Of a DNA stretch of 34,156 nt, positions 6,754-15,137 are shown in pieces. The notes under the pieces were generated by a model. It saw nothing but the letters and a program-made list of their open reading frames with translations, did not search any database and was not told where the DNA came from. Source of the stretch: Parabacteroides distasonis (lineage in GTDB: Bacteria; Bacteroidota; Bacteroidia; Bacteroidales; Tannerellaceae); assembly GCF_004793765.1 (NCBI RefSeq), contig NZ_SRYM01000047.1, forward strand, positions 1 to 34,156, given 5' to 3'. A program made the position numbers and the translations under genes. Each line of letters opens with the position of its first letter. Positions within the stretch are counted from its first letter, which is position 1.

Positions 6754-7479
6754 ATGGGTACATTTGAAGGATATGTAGGGATTCGTTTGTGGGACGGGCA
6801 ATTGGTGGACGATGTGGTCTTTAGCCTTTTGTTCGTCTTATTTGTGTGTTTTGCGCTGGTGTTCCGCACCAATTACCGTTTATTCCTGAAGATGATGCGT
6901 GATGTGGTATATGTGAAAGAACGTCAAAATTTATTTGAGGTAACGAGGGGAAGCGAATGGTTATTCCGGAATTTCATGACGTTTCAAGCCTTGTTTCTTT
7001 GTGGCGTTTGTCTTTTCGCTATCGCTAGAGCATATGGGTATTTGAACCATTTGCTAGAAAATACGGTGTTAATCTCTATTGGATTGATAATGATGGTATT
7101 GATGCTGTTTTATTGGTGTAAGTGCTGTTTCTATTATTTATTGGGTGTTGTTTTTACGGACGCTCCGAAATACAAGTTTTGGAAGACTAATTATAACGCT
7201 ATTATAGGAGCATGGGGGATCTGTTTATATATTCCTGCACTTTGGCTGGTATTCGTGGGGGACAGTATACAGGTTCCTGTTTTATTGTTTGTATTTTTTT
7301 ATATTCTGTGTCGTTTTGTGATAATTTATAAGACCATACGGATATTTCACAGGAAAAATAGCAGTTTTTTATATATTAGTTTGTACCTTTGCGGCCAAGA
7401 AATATTGCCTTTAGTTTTTCTGTATGAAGGCATTATTTATTTGTATAACTTTATCGAGTCAAGTACTCTATGGCATTGA
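6754..7479 (+). CDS. DUF4271 integral membrane protein
   Basis: A 241-residue hydrophobic protein with about seven transmembrane helices (first near residues 20-38, last near 212-234) and a positively charged loop around RKNSS. It matches the DUF4271 family, which in Bacteroidales is found directly before hemD, as here. Function is unknown. The start at 6754 gives a short soluble N-terminus. The coding end overlaps the hemD start by 10 bp, and a promoter for hemD (7384) lies inside this gene. Confidence 0.75.
   Translation: MGTFEGYVGIRLWDGQLVDDVVFSLLFVLFVCFALVFRTNYRLFLKMMRDVVYVKERQNLFEVTRGSEWLFRNFMTFQALFLCGVCLFAIARAYGYLNHLLENTVLISIGLIMMVLMLFYWCKCCFYYLLGVVFTDAPKYKFWKTNYNAIIGAWGICLYIPALWLVFVGDSIQVPVLLFVFFYILCRFVIIYKTIRIFHRKNSSFLYISLYLCGQEILPLVFLYEGIIYLYNFIESSTLWH
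7384..7391 (+). promoter_or_regulatory. Internal promoter for hemD inside DUF4271 gene
   Basis: TACCTTTGCGGCC at 7384, with a run of six T about 20 bp upstream as -33, lies within the upstream coding sequence and 79 bp before ATG 7470. It would let hemD-rnpA-yidD be expressed without DUF4271. Confidence 0.5.
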
Positions 7480-8231
7480 ATATTAAAAAATTATTGGTAT
7501 CACAACCGAAGCCTGCATCGGAGAAATCACCATATTTCGATATTGCAGAAAAATACGGTGTGGAAATAGATTTCCGTCCGTTTATCAAGGTTGAACCTTT
7601 ATCTTCCAAGGAGTTCAGGCAGCAACGAATCTCGGTTTTGGATCATACCGCCGTTATTTTTACGGCTCGTACGGCTATCGATCATTTCTTTCATTTATGC
7701 GAGGAATTGCGCGTGACTATTCCGGAAACGATGAAATATTTCTGTATGACAGAGGCGATCGCTGTTTATCTCCAGAAGTATATCGTTTATAGAAAACGTA
7801 AGATTTTTTATGGTCAGACTGGCAAGGTAGATGATTTGGTGACTGTTATCGCCAAACATGCGAAGGAGAAATACTTAGTACCTGTTTCCGATGTACATAA
7901 AGATGATTTATTCGCTTTGTTAGACGCAAAGAAAATCAACTATACGAAAGCGGTGATGTTTCGTACGGTGAGCAATGATTTTGCGAAGGAAGAGAAATTC
8001 GATTATGATATGTTGGTTTTCTTTAGTCCGTCGGGTATCTCTTCTTTGTTGAAGAATTTCCCGGATTTCAAGCAAGACGATATAAAGATCGGCTGTTTTG
8101 GTCCTACTACGGCAAAGGCTGTTAAAGATGCGGGTCTGCGTTTGGATGTTGAGGCTCCCACCGTGGAAGCCCCTTCTATGACTGCTGCTTTAGATTTATA
8201 TCTGAAAAAACAGCAAGACGGTAAAAAATAA
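7470..8231 (+). CDS. hemD: Uroporphyrinogen-III synthase
   Basis: A 253-residue cytosolic protein with the two-lobed HemD pattern: an N-terminal Rossmann-like lobe, the LDHTAVIFTARTAIDHFF segment (about 56-74), and in the second lobe DMLVFFSPSGISSLL (about 180-194) and IGCFGPTTAKAVKDAGL (about 207-223), the most conserved part. It closes and inverts ring D of hydroxymethylbilane to give uroporphyrinogen III for haem and corrinoid synthesis. HemD sequences are very divergent, so motifs plus synteny carry the call. Its TAA shares one base with the rnpA start. Confidence 0.85.
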   Translation: MALNIKKLLVSQPKPASEKSPYFDIAEKYGVEIDFRPFIKVEPLSSKEFRQQRISVLDHTAVIFTARTAIDHFFHLCEELRVTIPETMKYFCMTEAIAVYLQKYIVYRKRKIFYGQTGKVDDLVTVIAKHAKEKYLVPVSDVHKDDLFALLDAKKINYTKAVMFRTVSNDFAKEEKFDYDMLVFFSPSGISSLLKNFPDFKQDDIKIGCFGPTTAKAVKDAGLRLDVEAPTVEAPSMTAALDLYLKKQQDGKK

Positions 8232-8617
8232 TGACGACAAAAAGGTATACCCTTTCAAAAGAAGAACGCCTGTCGTGGAAACGTTACATTGACCTATTAT
8301 TCGAAAAAGGACAATCGTTCGTAGCGTTTCCACTGCGGGTCGTTTATTTACCGATGGAGGAGGAGATGCCTGCCCGTGCTTCCTTCTTGGTGAGTGTACC
8401 GAAGAAAAGATTTAAGAGAGCCGTAAAACGTAACTTGATCAAACGACAGGTACGTGAAGCTTACCGGGTTCGTAAATATGATTTGCTGGAGCCGTTGGAA
8501 GCGAAGAATAAGGGCATGTTAATCGCTTTCCTGTACCTCGATAAAGAAATCCATCCGTACGCTACGATGGAAAAGGCAATGAACAAAGCGATCCGTATCC
8601 TTCGGGATAAAAAATAA
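8231..8617 (+). CDS. rnpA: Ribonuclease P protein component
   Basis: A basic 128-residue protein that binds the RNase P RNA and helps 5' maturation of tRNAs. The signature is present: [18 protein letters not shown], then [11 protein letters not shown] (about residues 52-80). Length is normal. It begins one base inside the hemD stop (TAATG) and ends one base inside the yidD start, so the three genes are probably translated by reinitiation. The usual partner rpmH is not adjacent, which is the normal Bacteroidales arrangement. Confidence 0.9.
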   Translation: MTTKRYTLSKEERLSWKRYIDLLFEKGQSFVAFPLRVVYLPMEEEMPARASFLVSVPKKRFKRAVKRNLIKRQVREAYRVRKYDLLEPLEAKNKGMLIAFLYLDKEIHPYATMEKAMNKAIRILRDKK

Positions 8618-8838
8618 TGAAACGCTTTTTTACCACATTTCTCTTATTGCCGGTTTATTTCTACAAATATTGTATCTCTCCTATGACTCCGGCTTCGTGC
8701 AGGTATACGCCTACTTGTTCCGAATATACGGTGCAGGCTCTAAAGAAGCATGGACCCGTGAAGGGGTTGTATCTTGCGATTAAACGAATACTTCGTTGCC
8801 ATCCTTGGGGTGGAAGCGGTTATGATCCGGTTCCGTAA
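8617..8838 (+). CDS. yidD: Membrane protein insertion efficiency factor YidD
   Basis: A 73-residue protein with an N-terminal amphipathic/hydrophobic segment and the YidD hallmark [18 protein letters not shown], followed by [21 protein letters not shown]. Three conserved Cys (SCRYTPTCS and RCHPW) are present. It is associated with the inner membrane and thought to help YidC/Oxa-type insertion. Adjacent to rnpA as in most bacteria, overlapping its stop by one base. Confidence 0.93.
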   Translation: MKRFFTTFLLLPVYFYKYCISPMTPASCRYTPTCSEYTVQALKKHGPVKGLYLAIKRILRCHPWGGSGYDPVP

Positions 8839-8842
8839 TGCT

Positions 8843-9493
8843 ATGGGTTATTATGATATACATACGCATCAGATGCCTTTCTATAAGGAGGATATTGCGA
8901 TTATAAATAGGAACGTGAATCCAATGGGTGATATTCGTTCGGGTTCACTTCCTGATACGGTTATTCGCTCATATGGTATCCATCCATGGTATCTATATAA
9001 TGTAAAGGAACAGATAGACCGACTAAGGCTCTTGGCGTCCGGTCCGGAAGTCGTGGCGATCGGGGAGGCTGGACTTGATACGCTGGCCGAATCTCCAATG
9101 GATTTGCAAAAAGAGGTATTTCTGGCACAAGCCTATTTAGCGGAGGAAACACATAAGCCATTAATCATCCATTGCGTAAAAGCGTGGGCGGATCTCATTG
9201 CCTGTAAAAAGGCCGTGAAACCGGAGATGTCTTGGATTATCCATGGCTTTCGAGGTAATGGTGAACTTGCCTCCCAATTGGTTCGCTTGGGGTTTTATCT
9301 CTCTTTTGGAGATCGTTTTAATCCATCGGCTTTGTGTGCCGCATGGCCTGATTTCCTTTTCTTGGAGACCGATGATAAATTGATAGATATTCGTGAGGTC
9401 TATCAAAATGTAGCGCAAGCGTTGGATATTCCGGAAGAAAAGCTACGGATTCAAATCGCTGAAAACATTTCTATCTTCCATCTAAATGGATAA
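8843..9493 (+). CDS. TatD-family metal-dependent hydrolase
   Basis: A putative DNase or general amidohydrolase-fold phosphoesterase. The start at 8843 places YYDIHTHQ, the metal-binding HxH, at the N-terminus where the family has it; ATG 8822 would overlap yidD and add an unlikely tail. Further ligands are seen in AIGEAGLD (Glu), IIHCVKAW (His), IIHGFRG (His) and FLETDD (Asp). The 216-residue length is shorter than classical TatD (about 260), a common state for Bacteroidales homologues. It follows yidD by 4 bp and is probably cotranscribed. Confidence 0.85.
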   Translation: MGYYDIHTHQMPFYKEDIAIINRNVNPMGDIRSGSLPDTVIRSYGIHPWYLYNVKEQIDRLRLLASGPEVVAIGEAGLDTLAESPMDLQKEVFLAQAYLAEETHKPLIIHCVKAWADLIACKKAVKPEMSWIIHGFRGNGELASQLVRLGFYLSFGDRFNPSALCAAWPDFLFLETDDKLIDIREVYQNVAQALDIPEEKLRIQIAENISIFHLNG

Positions 9494-9532
9494 TTATCAA
9501 TTATCAATTTTCGATTCTCAATTAAAAAGTCG

Positions 9533-9540
9533 TACCTTTG
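9533..9540 (+). promoter_or_regulatory. Promoter of tyrS
   Basis: TACCTTTG, with a T-rich -33 region about 21 bp upstream, lies 56 bp before the tyrS ATG. Confidence 0.6.
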
Positions 9541-9596
9541 CCTCGTATGCGATAAAATGACAAATATATTAATGTAATACGATATAAATTAATACG

Positions 9597-10889
9597 ATGA
9601 ATTTTGTAGAAGAATTAAGATGGAGGGGCATGATCGCTGATATGATGCCCGGGACGGAAGAGCAATTGCAGAAAGAGTTGACATCGGCCTATGTGGGAAT
9701 CGACCCGACAGCGGACTCTTTGCATATCGGACACTTAGTAAGTGTGATGATGCTGAAGCATTTCCAACGTGCCGGTCATCGTCCTATCGCTTTAGTAGGT
9801 GGAGCTACCGGTATGATCGGTGACCCGTCTATGAAGTCTGCCGAGCGTAATTTGCTGGATGAGGCTACTCTCCGTCACAATCAGGATTGCATCAAGAAAC
9901 AATTGGCTAAGTTCCTTGATTTTGACTCCGACGCTCCTAATGCCGCTAAGTTGGTGAACAACTATGACTGGATGAAGGATTATTCTTTCTTAAATTTTAT
10001 CCGCGATATCGGTAAGCATATTACCGTGAATTACATGATGGCTAAGGATTCTGTGAAGAAGCGTTTGAGCCGCGAATCCAGTGTAGGTATGTCTTTCACC
10101 GAGTTTTCCTATCAATTGCTACAAGGTTACGATTATTTGTATTTGTATGAGCATGAGGGTTGCCGTCTACAGATGGGTGGTACCGATCAATGGGGTAACA
10201 TCACGACTGGTACGGAATTGATCCGTCGTACGTTGGGAGGGGAGGCTTATGCCTTGACTTGCCCGTTGATCACGAAGGCTGACGGTGGTAAGTTCGGAAA
10301 GACGGAATCCGGTAATATCTGGTTGGATCGTCGCTATACTTCCCCGTATAAATTCTATCAATTCTGGTTGAACGTAAGCGACGCTGACGCCGCCAAATAT
10401 ATCAAGATCTTTACGGACTTGAGCCAAGAAGAGATCGCCGCTTTGGAGGCGGAGCAAGAGGCCGCTCCTCATTTGCGTCCGTTGCAGAAACGTTTGGCGA
10501 AAGAGGTGACTATTATGGTTCATTCTTTGGAAGATTATGAGGCTGCTGTAGAGGCTTCCAATATCTTGTTTGGTAACTCCACGCACGAGGCTTTGCTGAA
10601 ATTGGATGAGGATACGTTGCTGGCCGTATTCGAGGGTGTTCCTCATTTCGATATCTCCCGTGATGAACTGGCCGCAGGAATCAAGGCTGTCGATTTGTGT
10701 ACCGAGAAAGCCGCTATCTTCCCTTCAAAAGGTGAGATGCGTAAATTGGTACAAAGTGGTGGCGTAAGTTTTAACAAAGAGAAATTAGCGGAGGTTGATA
10801 CTGTAATTGACTGTTCTTCACTGCTTGACGATAAGTATTTATTGGTTCAAAGAGGTAAGAAAAATTATTATTTGTTGATCGCAAAGTAA
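9597..10889 (+). CDS. tyrS: Tyrosyl-tRNA synthetase
   Basis: A 430-residue class I synthetase that charges tRNA-Tyr. Seen: [16 protein letters not shown] with the HIGH signature at 43-46, [13 protein letters not shown] (67-79), tyrosine-pocket segment [13 protein letters not shown] (173-185), [11 protein letters not shown] (192-202) and the KMSKS-equivalent KFGKT at 232-236. The last 70 residues are an S4-type RNA-binding domain ([15 protein letters not shown]). Length and motifs are typical. It has its own promoter and is followed at 73 bp by tRNA-Gln. Confidence 0.97.
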   Translation: MNFVEELRWRGMIADMMPGTEEQLQKELTSAYVGIDPTADSLHIGHLVSVMMLKHFQRAGHRPIALVGGATGMIGDPSMKSAERNLLDEATLRHNQDCIKKQLAKFLDFDSDAPNAAKLVNNYDWMKDYSFLNFIRDIGKHITVNYMMAKDSVKKRLSRESSVGMSFTEFSYQLLQGYDYLYLYEHEGCRLQMGGTDQWGNITTGTELIRRTLGGEAYALTCPLITKADGGKFGKTESGNIWLDRRYTSPYKFYQFWLNVSDADAAKYIKIFTDLSQEEIAALEAEQEAAPHLRPLQKRLAKEVTIMVHSLEDYEAAVEASNILFGNSTHEALLKLDEDTLLAVFEGVPHFDISRDELAAGIKAVDLCTEKAAIFPSKGEMRKLVQSGGVSFNKEKLAEVDTVIDCSSLLDDKYLLVQRGKKNYYLLIAK

Positions 10890-10905
10890 AAAAATAATCA
10901 AAAAA

Positions 10906-10936
10906 TTTGCAAGGTAAGATTTTATTCTTACCTTTG
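10906..10936 (+). promoter_or_regulatory. Promoter of tRNA-Gln
   Basis: TTTG (10906-10909), a 19-bp spacer, and TACCTTTG (10929-10936) form a near-perfect Bacteroidetes promoter 25 bp before the tRNA. Confidence 0.75.
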
Positions 10937-10961
10937 CATCGCTTTAGTAAAGCAACCGGAT

Positions 10962-11032
10962 TGTCTCATGGTGTAATGGTAGCACTACAGTTTTTGGTTC
11001 TGTCTGTCGAGGTTCGAATCCTCGTGAGACAA
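10962..11032 (+). tRNA. tRNA-Gln (anticodon TTG)
   Basis: A 71-nt cloverleaf: acceptor TGTCTCA (10962-10968) pairs with TGAGACA (11025-11031), with discriminator A 11032. The anticodon loop TTTTGGT (10992-10998) holds TTG at 10994-10996. The T arm is CGAGG-TTCGAAT-CCTCG. CCA is not encoded. The anticodon stem ACAGT/TCTGT has a T-T mismatch next to the loop. Confidence 0.93.
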
Positions 11033-11045
11033 CTCAACAATCTAG

Positions 11046-11079
11046 AGAGGGATGCCAATTTTGGCATCCCTCTTTTATT
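11046..11079 (+). terminator. Terminator of tRNA-Gln
   Basis: AGAGGGATGCC (11046-11056) pairs with GGCATCCCTCT (11063-11073), followed by a TTTTATTTT tail. It lies 13 bp after the tRNA. Confidence 0.85.
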
Positions 11080-11152
11080 TTGTGGCATTTTTTGGATAGA
11101 TAGTTTTATCCGATAAATCCCTAGGGAAAATGAAGTAGTACTTACTTTAGCA

Positions 11153-11168
11153 ATGAAGTATATCTCCT
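11153..11168 (+). repeat. 16-mer ATGAAGTATATCTCCT, also near the right end inverted
   Basis: This 16-mer recurs exactly in reverse complement at 34043-34058. Both lie in gene-free DNA containing further TGAAGTA words (also at 11131-11137), so it may be a member of an interspersed intergenic repeat. Confidence 0.5.
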
Positions 11169-11240
11169 GTGGTATTCGCAGTATAATTGCGGGGATAATC
11201 TTGCGGTGTGTTTTTTATCTACACTTTTATTTATTTTTTA

Positions 11241-11248
11241 TATATTTG
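11241..11248 (+). promoter_or_regulatory. Candidate -7 box TATATTTG upstream of GH16 gene
   Basis: TATATTTG lies 29 bp before ATG 11278 in an AT-rich stretch; no clean -33 TTTG is visible. Confidence 0.4.
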
Positions 11249-11277
11249 TGGAAATTCTGATTTAAATCAATATTGTT

Positions 11278-12108
11278 ATGTCACGTTCATTTCTTTTGTT
11301 TGGTTTTATCCTATATAGTGTTTTCTTAAGTAGTCTGGCGAATGCTAGTGAGATCGATTTATCTGCACCCAGGGATAAAGACGGTTGGAAATTGATATGG
11401 AGTGAGGAGTTTGATTATACGGGACTCCCCGACTCTACGAAATGGTCTTATGATACAGATGGTAATGTATATCAATGGGGGAATAACGAAGCCCAATATT
11501 ATACATCTGGCAGAAAGGAGAACGCTTGGGTTTCGGATGGGGTATTGAGGATTACGGCCTTGAAAGAACCAATGGAAGGCCGTTCATATACGTCGGCTCG
11601 CTTGATCACGAAAGGAAAAGGGGATTGGTTGTACGGACGTTTTGAGATCCGGGCGAAGCTCCCGACTGGAAGAGGAACATGGCCGGCTATCTGGATGCTT
11701 CCAACGGATTGGGCATACGGGGGGTGGCCCAAAAGCGGGGAAATAGACATCATGGAGAATGTAGGCTATGATCCCGATACGATCGTAGGCTCTTCGCATA
11801 CGGAAAAATATAATCATGCGATCGGAACTCAGAAAAACGCTAAAATCGCATGTCCGGATTGTTATAAAGCGTTTCATGTGTATGCCTTGGAATGGGAGAA
11901 AGATGAGTACCAACTTTATGTCGATGATCAATTATACTTTACCTTTAAGAACGAGAGGACAGGCTATGAAGTTTGGCCTTACGATAAACGCTTTCATATC
12001 TTGCTGAATCTGGCGATCGGCGGGAATTGGGGAGGCCAAAAGGGTATTGATGATTCCCTTTTTCCACATGTGTTCGAGATTGATTATGTGAGAGTTTATA
12101 AAAAGTAG
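11278..12108 (+). CDS. Secreted GH16 family endo-beta-glucanase (laminarinase-like)
   Basis: A 276-residue glycoside hydrolase family 16 enzyme, likely cleaving beta-1,3 (or mixed beta-1,3/1,4) glucans. A signal peptide ends near ANA (residues 21-23). The single jelly-roll domain starts WKLIWSEEFDYTGLPDSTKWSYD and holds WPAIWMLPTDWAYGGWPKSG before the catalytic EIDIME motif, with Glu155 as nucleophile, Asp157 and Glu160 as acid/base. It ends FEIDYVRVYKK, the usual domain end. No TonB-dependent transporter, SusD or other glycan genes adjoin, so it is not part of a visible polysaccharide utilisation locus; substrate is inferred from family. Confidence 0.9.
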   Translation: MSRSFLLFGFILYSVFLSSLANASEIDLSAPRDKDGWKLIWSEEFDYTGLPDSTKWSYDTDGNVYQWGNNEAQYYTSGRKENAWVSDGVLRITALKEPMEGRSYTSARLITKGKGDWLYGRFEIRAKLPTGRGTWPAIWMLPTDWAYGGWPKSGEIDIMENVGYDPDTIVGSSHTEKYNHAIGTQKNAKIACPDCYKAFHVYALEWEKDEYQLYVDDQLYFTFKNERTGYEVWPYDKRFHILLNLAIGGNWGGQKGIDDSLFPHVFEIDYVRVYKK

Positions 12109-12205
12109 GATGTAACGTGATGTTTTTTATTTACTTTTGTGGTACATAACATTCTGTACTATATAGTGAAGGAGATACTTGAGAGGGCGTTGGTTCGTGT
12201 GTTGA

Positions 12206-12369
12206 TTTGTTGCGTTATTGCCTTGTTGCTTTGTATAATGGGGAATGCAAGGGTGCCCTGTCGTACACGATAAAAAACAGGCTTCGATGAAAGTGTTCAA
12301 GGATATTGCGCAAAAAGGGAAAAGCACGATGGGATGTTTTTGGTTTTAAGCTTCATTGTTGTGTAACCC
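12206..12369 (+). pseudogene. IS982-like transposase remnant
   Basis: Across several frames this stretch reads NGECKG, then CPVVHDKKQASMKVFKDIA and QKGKSTMGCF, then (after one more base shift at the T run near 12336-12341) FGFKLH. That order, a kinked VC/VH-xKR segment followed by KVFK-IA-RGK-TMG-FFGFKLH, is the DDE core of IS982-family transposases as I recall it. Only this fragment remains; the ends, other catalytic residues and inverted repeats were not found. Confidence 0.45.
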
Positions 12370-12446
12370 GCTTAATGTGGATTATACGTATATGATTTAT
12401 ATACTCATCGGACAATCTGTCTCTACAAAATACATACAATATTCGA

Positions 12447-12660
12447 TTATTTACTTACTAACGGGTAAGTGTCTGGATTGGCTATGATAGACAAGCTCAA
12501 ATCCACGTCTAAGGCATCCCAACGAATCTGCCCACGTCCTAATAGTTGGACATTAAACACGTCTTCTACGGCAGTACGTTTGACCCATGGGAATTTGTCG
12601 TAGGGTATATTCCCGATTCTTTACCCACAATATTAAGCCATTGCGGGAAATGTGCGTTAC
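12447..12660 (-). pseudogene. Frameshifted DUF2442-like gene remnant
   Basis: On the minus strand, fragments in successive frames read VTHISRNG, then WLNIVGKESGIYP, then YDKFPWVKRTAVEDVF and LLGRGQIRWDALDVDLSL, ending YPLVSK and TAA at 12447-12449. The pattern matches small DUF2442-type proteins of Bacteroidales, which often pair with DUF4160 in toxin-antitoxin-like units (family knowledge, from memory). At least two frameshifts and the absence of a start mark it as dead. It lies next to the transposase remnant. Confidence 0.5.
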
Positions 12661-12707
12661 CTCAGTTTAATCCTGATATTATACAACGCCTTAACAAACT
12701 ATTTAGT

Positions 12708-12715
12708 TATATTTG
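12708..12715 (+). promoter_or_regulatory. Candidate -7 box TATATTTG upstream of esterase gene
   Basis: TATATTTGCGG at 12708 lies 43 bp before ATG 12759. The -33 region is weak. Confidence 0.45.
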
Positions 12716-12758
12716 CGGAAGTTATCGATATAAGTAGATAGTATTTACATTTGAATAT

Positions 12759-13556
12759 ATGATTATGAAGACACTAAAAGGTCTCTTTTTCCTATCCTTG
12801 TGCTTACTGGTATCCGTTGCTGGATATGCTGGTAATAAGGTTAGTTTTTTGAAAAAGCAGTTTACGGCTCGTGATGGTTATCAATTGAATTATCGGGTTC
12901 TGTATCCCCGAGATTATAATCCGGCACAGAAATACCCGGTAATCCTGTTCCTGCACGGAGCGGGCGAACGAGGGTCGGATAATGAGGCCCAATTAGTACA
13001 TGGTGGCGATATGTTCGCTTCTTTCGAGAATCAAACGAAATATCCGGCTATCATCATAGCACCTCAATGCCCGGCAGAGAAGACCTGGTCTGAATATAAG
13101 GGATTGAACGCCGGAAAGGAAGGGAAGCGTTTCTATCCGTTGAATGCCCCGGCCACGCAATCAATGGGCGCAGTCAAGGAGTTATTGGATAGTTATATAG
13201 CGGAAGGTAAGGTCGATACGAAACGCATTTACGTAACCGGTCTCTCTATGGGAGGTATGGGCACGTTCGATATCGTAATGCGTTACCCGAACCTGTTTGC
13301 CGCTGCCGCCCCGATTTGCGGAGGAGCGAATTTGCAGCGTTTGGTAAACTTCAAGGGTAAGACTGCTTTTAGCATTTATCACGGCGGTTCCGATAGCGTA
13401 GTCGATGTACAATTCTCCCGTGACGCTTATGACGCCTTAAAAAAGGCAGGTGCGGATGTCCGTTATAAAGAATATCCCGGTGTAGACCATAACAGCTGGG
13501 ATAATGTTTTCGCCGAATCGGATTATCTGGCTTGGATGTTCCAGCATAGCTTGTAG
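12759..13556 (+). CDS. Secreted alpha/beta-hydrolase (esterase/prolyl-oligopeptidase-like)
   Basis: A 265-residue exported hydrolase with a signal peptide (hydrophobic 8-22, likely cut after GYA). The alpha/beta fold is plain: oxyanion strand VILFLHGAGERGSDN (61-75), nucleophile elbow GLSMGG with Ser163, acid in HGGSDSVV (Asp212), and His244 in PGVDHNSW. This layout is shared by the phospholipase/carboxylesterase, PHB-depolymerase and acetyl-xylan esterase-like enzymes of Bacteroidetes; the substrate cannot be fixed. Start may be ATG 12759 or 12765. It stands alone between debris and a gene-free stretch; proximity to GH16 may hint at glycan work but the two are not an operon. Confidence 0.85.
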   Translation: MIMKTLKGLFFLSLCLLVSVAGYAGNKVSFLKKQFTARDGYQLNYRVLYPRDYNPAQKYPVILFLHGAGERGSDNEAQLVHGGDMFASFENQTKYPAIIIAPQCPAEKTWSEYKGLNAGKEGKRFYPLNAPATQSMGAVKELLDSYIAEGKVDTKRIYVTGLSMGGMGTFDIVMRYPNLFAAAAPICGGANLQRLVNFKGKTAFSIYHGGSDSVVDVQFSRDAYDALKKAGADVRYKEYPGVDHNSWDNVFAESDYLAWMFQHSL

Positions 13557-14185
13557 TAAAATAGACGGCTTATTAATGATTTGTTCGCTTATTTTGACCG
13601 CTAGATCAAGGATGTTGAATATCTGCGAAAAGAGAGAAGGGTGAAATTGTAGAGAAGAGCCGAATGTCATATTGACAAATTGTAAACTAAAGTTCTGGAG
13701 AATCTGTTTTTCCGGACAGAAGTATTATTCGTTCTCAAATACATAAGAAAAAATCAATAATCGCTTAGCTGATAGGTGGATATCTGAAAATAGCCTTTTG
13801 TTCCAGCGAAATTAATTCATCGTAATTCATATTATGTGGGTTAGAAGGGCTATCTTTTAGGGTCGTGAAGGTGAAGTGACGAGGTTATAATGCTTATTCT
13901 TGACAGTTCACGACCCTATTCTTGACTACTTAGGGTGCTCAATGCGAGTATCGGCGTTGCCTAGCGGGACTAGTTGCGTAGGGTTTCGTGGCTACTCATG
14001 TGTAAAAAGGGGGCTTTTTCTATAGAAAACGTTGTTTATGGACAGCTCTTTTTGTTATTTAAGGACTTTGGCGGGAAGTACTTGTCATGATATATGCCGT
14101 ATACTGATCAAAAAGGTTGTATATCATTCTTATTGCAGACAAAAAGATTTACTACCTTTGCGCCCGCAAAAAATAAACAAATAAA
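13557..14185 (+). other. Gene-free stretch with an inverted repeat
   Basis: No convincing coding frame is seen on either strand over 630 bp. Contents: an 11-bp perfect inverted repeat AGGGTCGTGAA (13859-13869) / TTCACGACCCT (13907-13917) with a 37-nt loop; TATTCTTGAC twice (about 13895-13904 and 13918-13927); a short hairpin AAAAAG-GGGG-CTTTTT (14004-14019); and the next gene's promoter at 14153. Possibly an unannotated small RNA or decayed DNA. Confidence 0.4.
14153..14160 (+). promoter_or_regulatory. Promoter of YitT-family gene
   Basis: TACCTTTGCG at 14153, 25 bp before ATG 14186, with TTG at 14133-14135 about 17 bp upstream. Confidence 0.5.
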
Positions 14186-15082
14186 ATGAAACCTAATTTA
14201 TTAGTGACTTCCAGACAAGTAATGCTCAGAGAGATGAAAGATTACTTGATGATCGCTTTGGGGATGATTCTCTACGGTATCGGATGGACCGTTTTCCTGC
14301 TGCCGAATGATATTACGACTGGGGGCGTACCGGGTATTGCCTCCATTGTGTTTTGGGCTACGGGATTTCCTGTCCAGTACACTTATTTTCTTATCAATGC
14401 TTTCTTGCTGATGCTGGCCTTGAAGATATTGGGCTTTAAGTTCAGTATCAAGACGATCTTCGCTGTGTTTACGCTTACTTTCTTTCTATCGCTGATCCAG
14501 AAGTTGACAGCCGATATGCATTTATTACAAGATCAACCGTTTATGGCATGTGTGCTGGGAGCCTCCTTCTGCGGAAGTGGTATCGGTATCGCTTTCTCCT
14601 CGAACGGTAGTACGGGTGGAACGGATATTATTGCCGCTATCATCAATAAATATCGGGATATAACGTTGGGACGGGTCATGATGATCTGCGATATGATTAT
14701 TATCACCTCCAGTTATTTCGTGCTAAAGGATTGGGAGAAAGTGGTATATGGTTTCGTGACGTTATATGTTTGTAGTTTCGTGCTGGACCAGATCGTGAAC
14801 AGTGCCCGCCAGTCCGTGCAATTCTTTATTATCTCGAAGAAATACCAAGAGATTGGTAAGGAGATTAACGCATTGCATCGAGGGGTTACGGTGATCGACG
14901 CTACCGGGTTATATACGGGGCAAGAACAGAAGATGATGTTCGTGCTCGCTAAAAAACGGCAATCCACTACGATTTTTCGTATCATTAATGATATTGATCC
15001 GACCGCTTTTGTATCTCAAAGTGCTGTAATTGGGGTTTATGGGGAAGGATTCGACCATTTTAAACTAAAGAAATCAAAGTAG
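14186..15082 (+). CDS. YitT family membrane protein (DUF2179 C-terminal domain)
   Basis: A 298-residue inner-membrane protein. Residues 20-210 hold about five or six helices with glycine-rich loops (IGWTVFLLPNDITTGGVPGIA; SFCGSGIGIAFSSNGSTGGTDI), the signature of the YitT/YpjC transporter-like family. Residues about 225-290 form the soluble DUF2179 domain (RGVTVIDATGLYTGQEQ, then IINDIDPTAFVSQ). Transport substrate is unknown. Own promoter at 14153; a strong hairpin overlaps its stop codon, and the convergent M16 protease gene ends 55 bp downstream. Confidence 0.88.
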   Translation: MKPNLLVTSRQVMLREMKDYLMIALGMILYGIGWTVFLLPNDITTGGVPGIASIVFWATGFPVQYTYFLINAFLLMLALKILGFKFSIKTIFAVFTLTFFLSLIQKLTADMHLLQDQPFMACVLGASFCGSGIGIAFSSNGSTGGTDIIAAIINKYRDITLGRVMMICDMIIITSSYFVLKDWEKVVYGFVTLYVCSFVLDQIVNSARQSVQFFIISKKYQEIGKEINALHRGVTVIDATGLYTGQEQKMMFVLAKKRQSTTIFRIINDIDPTAFVSQSAVIGVYGEGFDHFKLKKSK

Positions 15083-15106
15083 AGACGGGGCACGCCCCGT
15101 TTCTAC
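15079..15106. terminator. Bidirectional hairpin between convergent genes
   Basis: GTAGAGACGGGGC (15079-15091) pairs with GCCCCGTTTCTAC (15094-15106) with one G-T pair and a 2-nt spacer. It overlaps the stop of the plus-strand gene and lies just past the end of the minus-strand protease. No long T run follows, so termination strength is uncertain. Confidence 0.5.
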
Positions 15107-15137
15107 AATTTGAGTGTCTATTATGAACATTTTGATC

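Noticed and set aside
10907-11116. 69-residue open frame across the tRNA
   Set aside because: It spans the tRNA-Gln gene, its promoter and its terminator.
12546-12737. 63-residue plus-strand open frame
   Set aside because: The opposite strand carries recognisable DUF2442-like fragments; the plus frame is their shadow.
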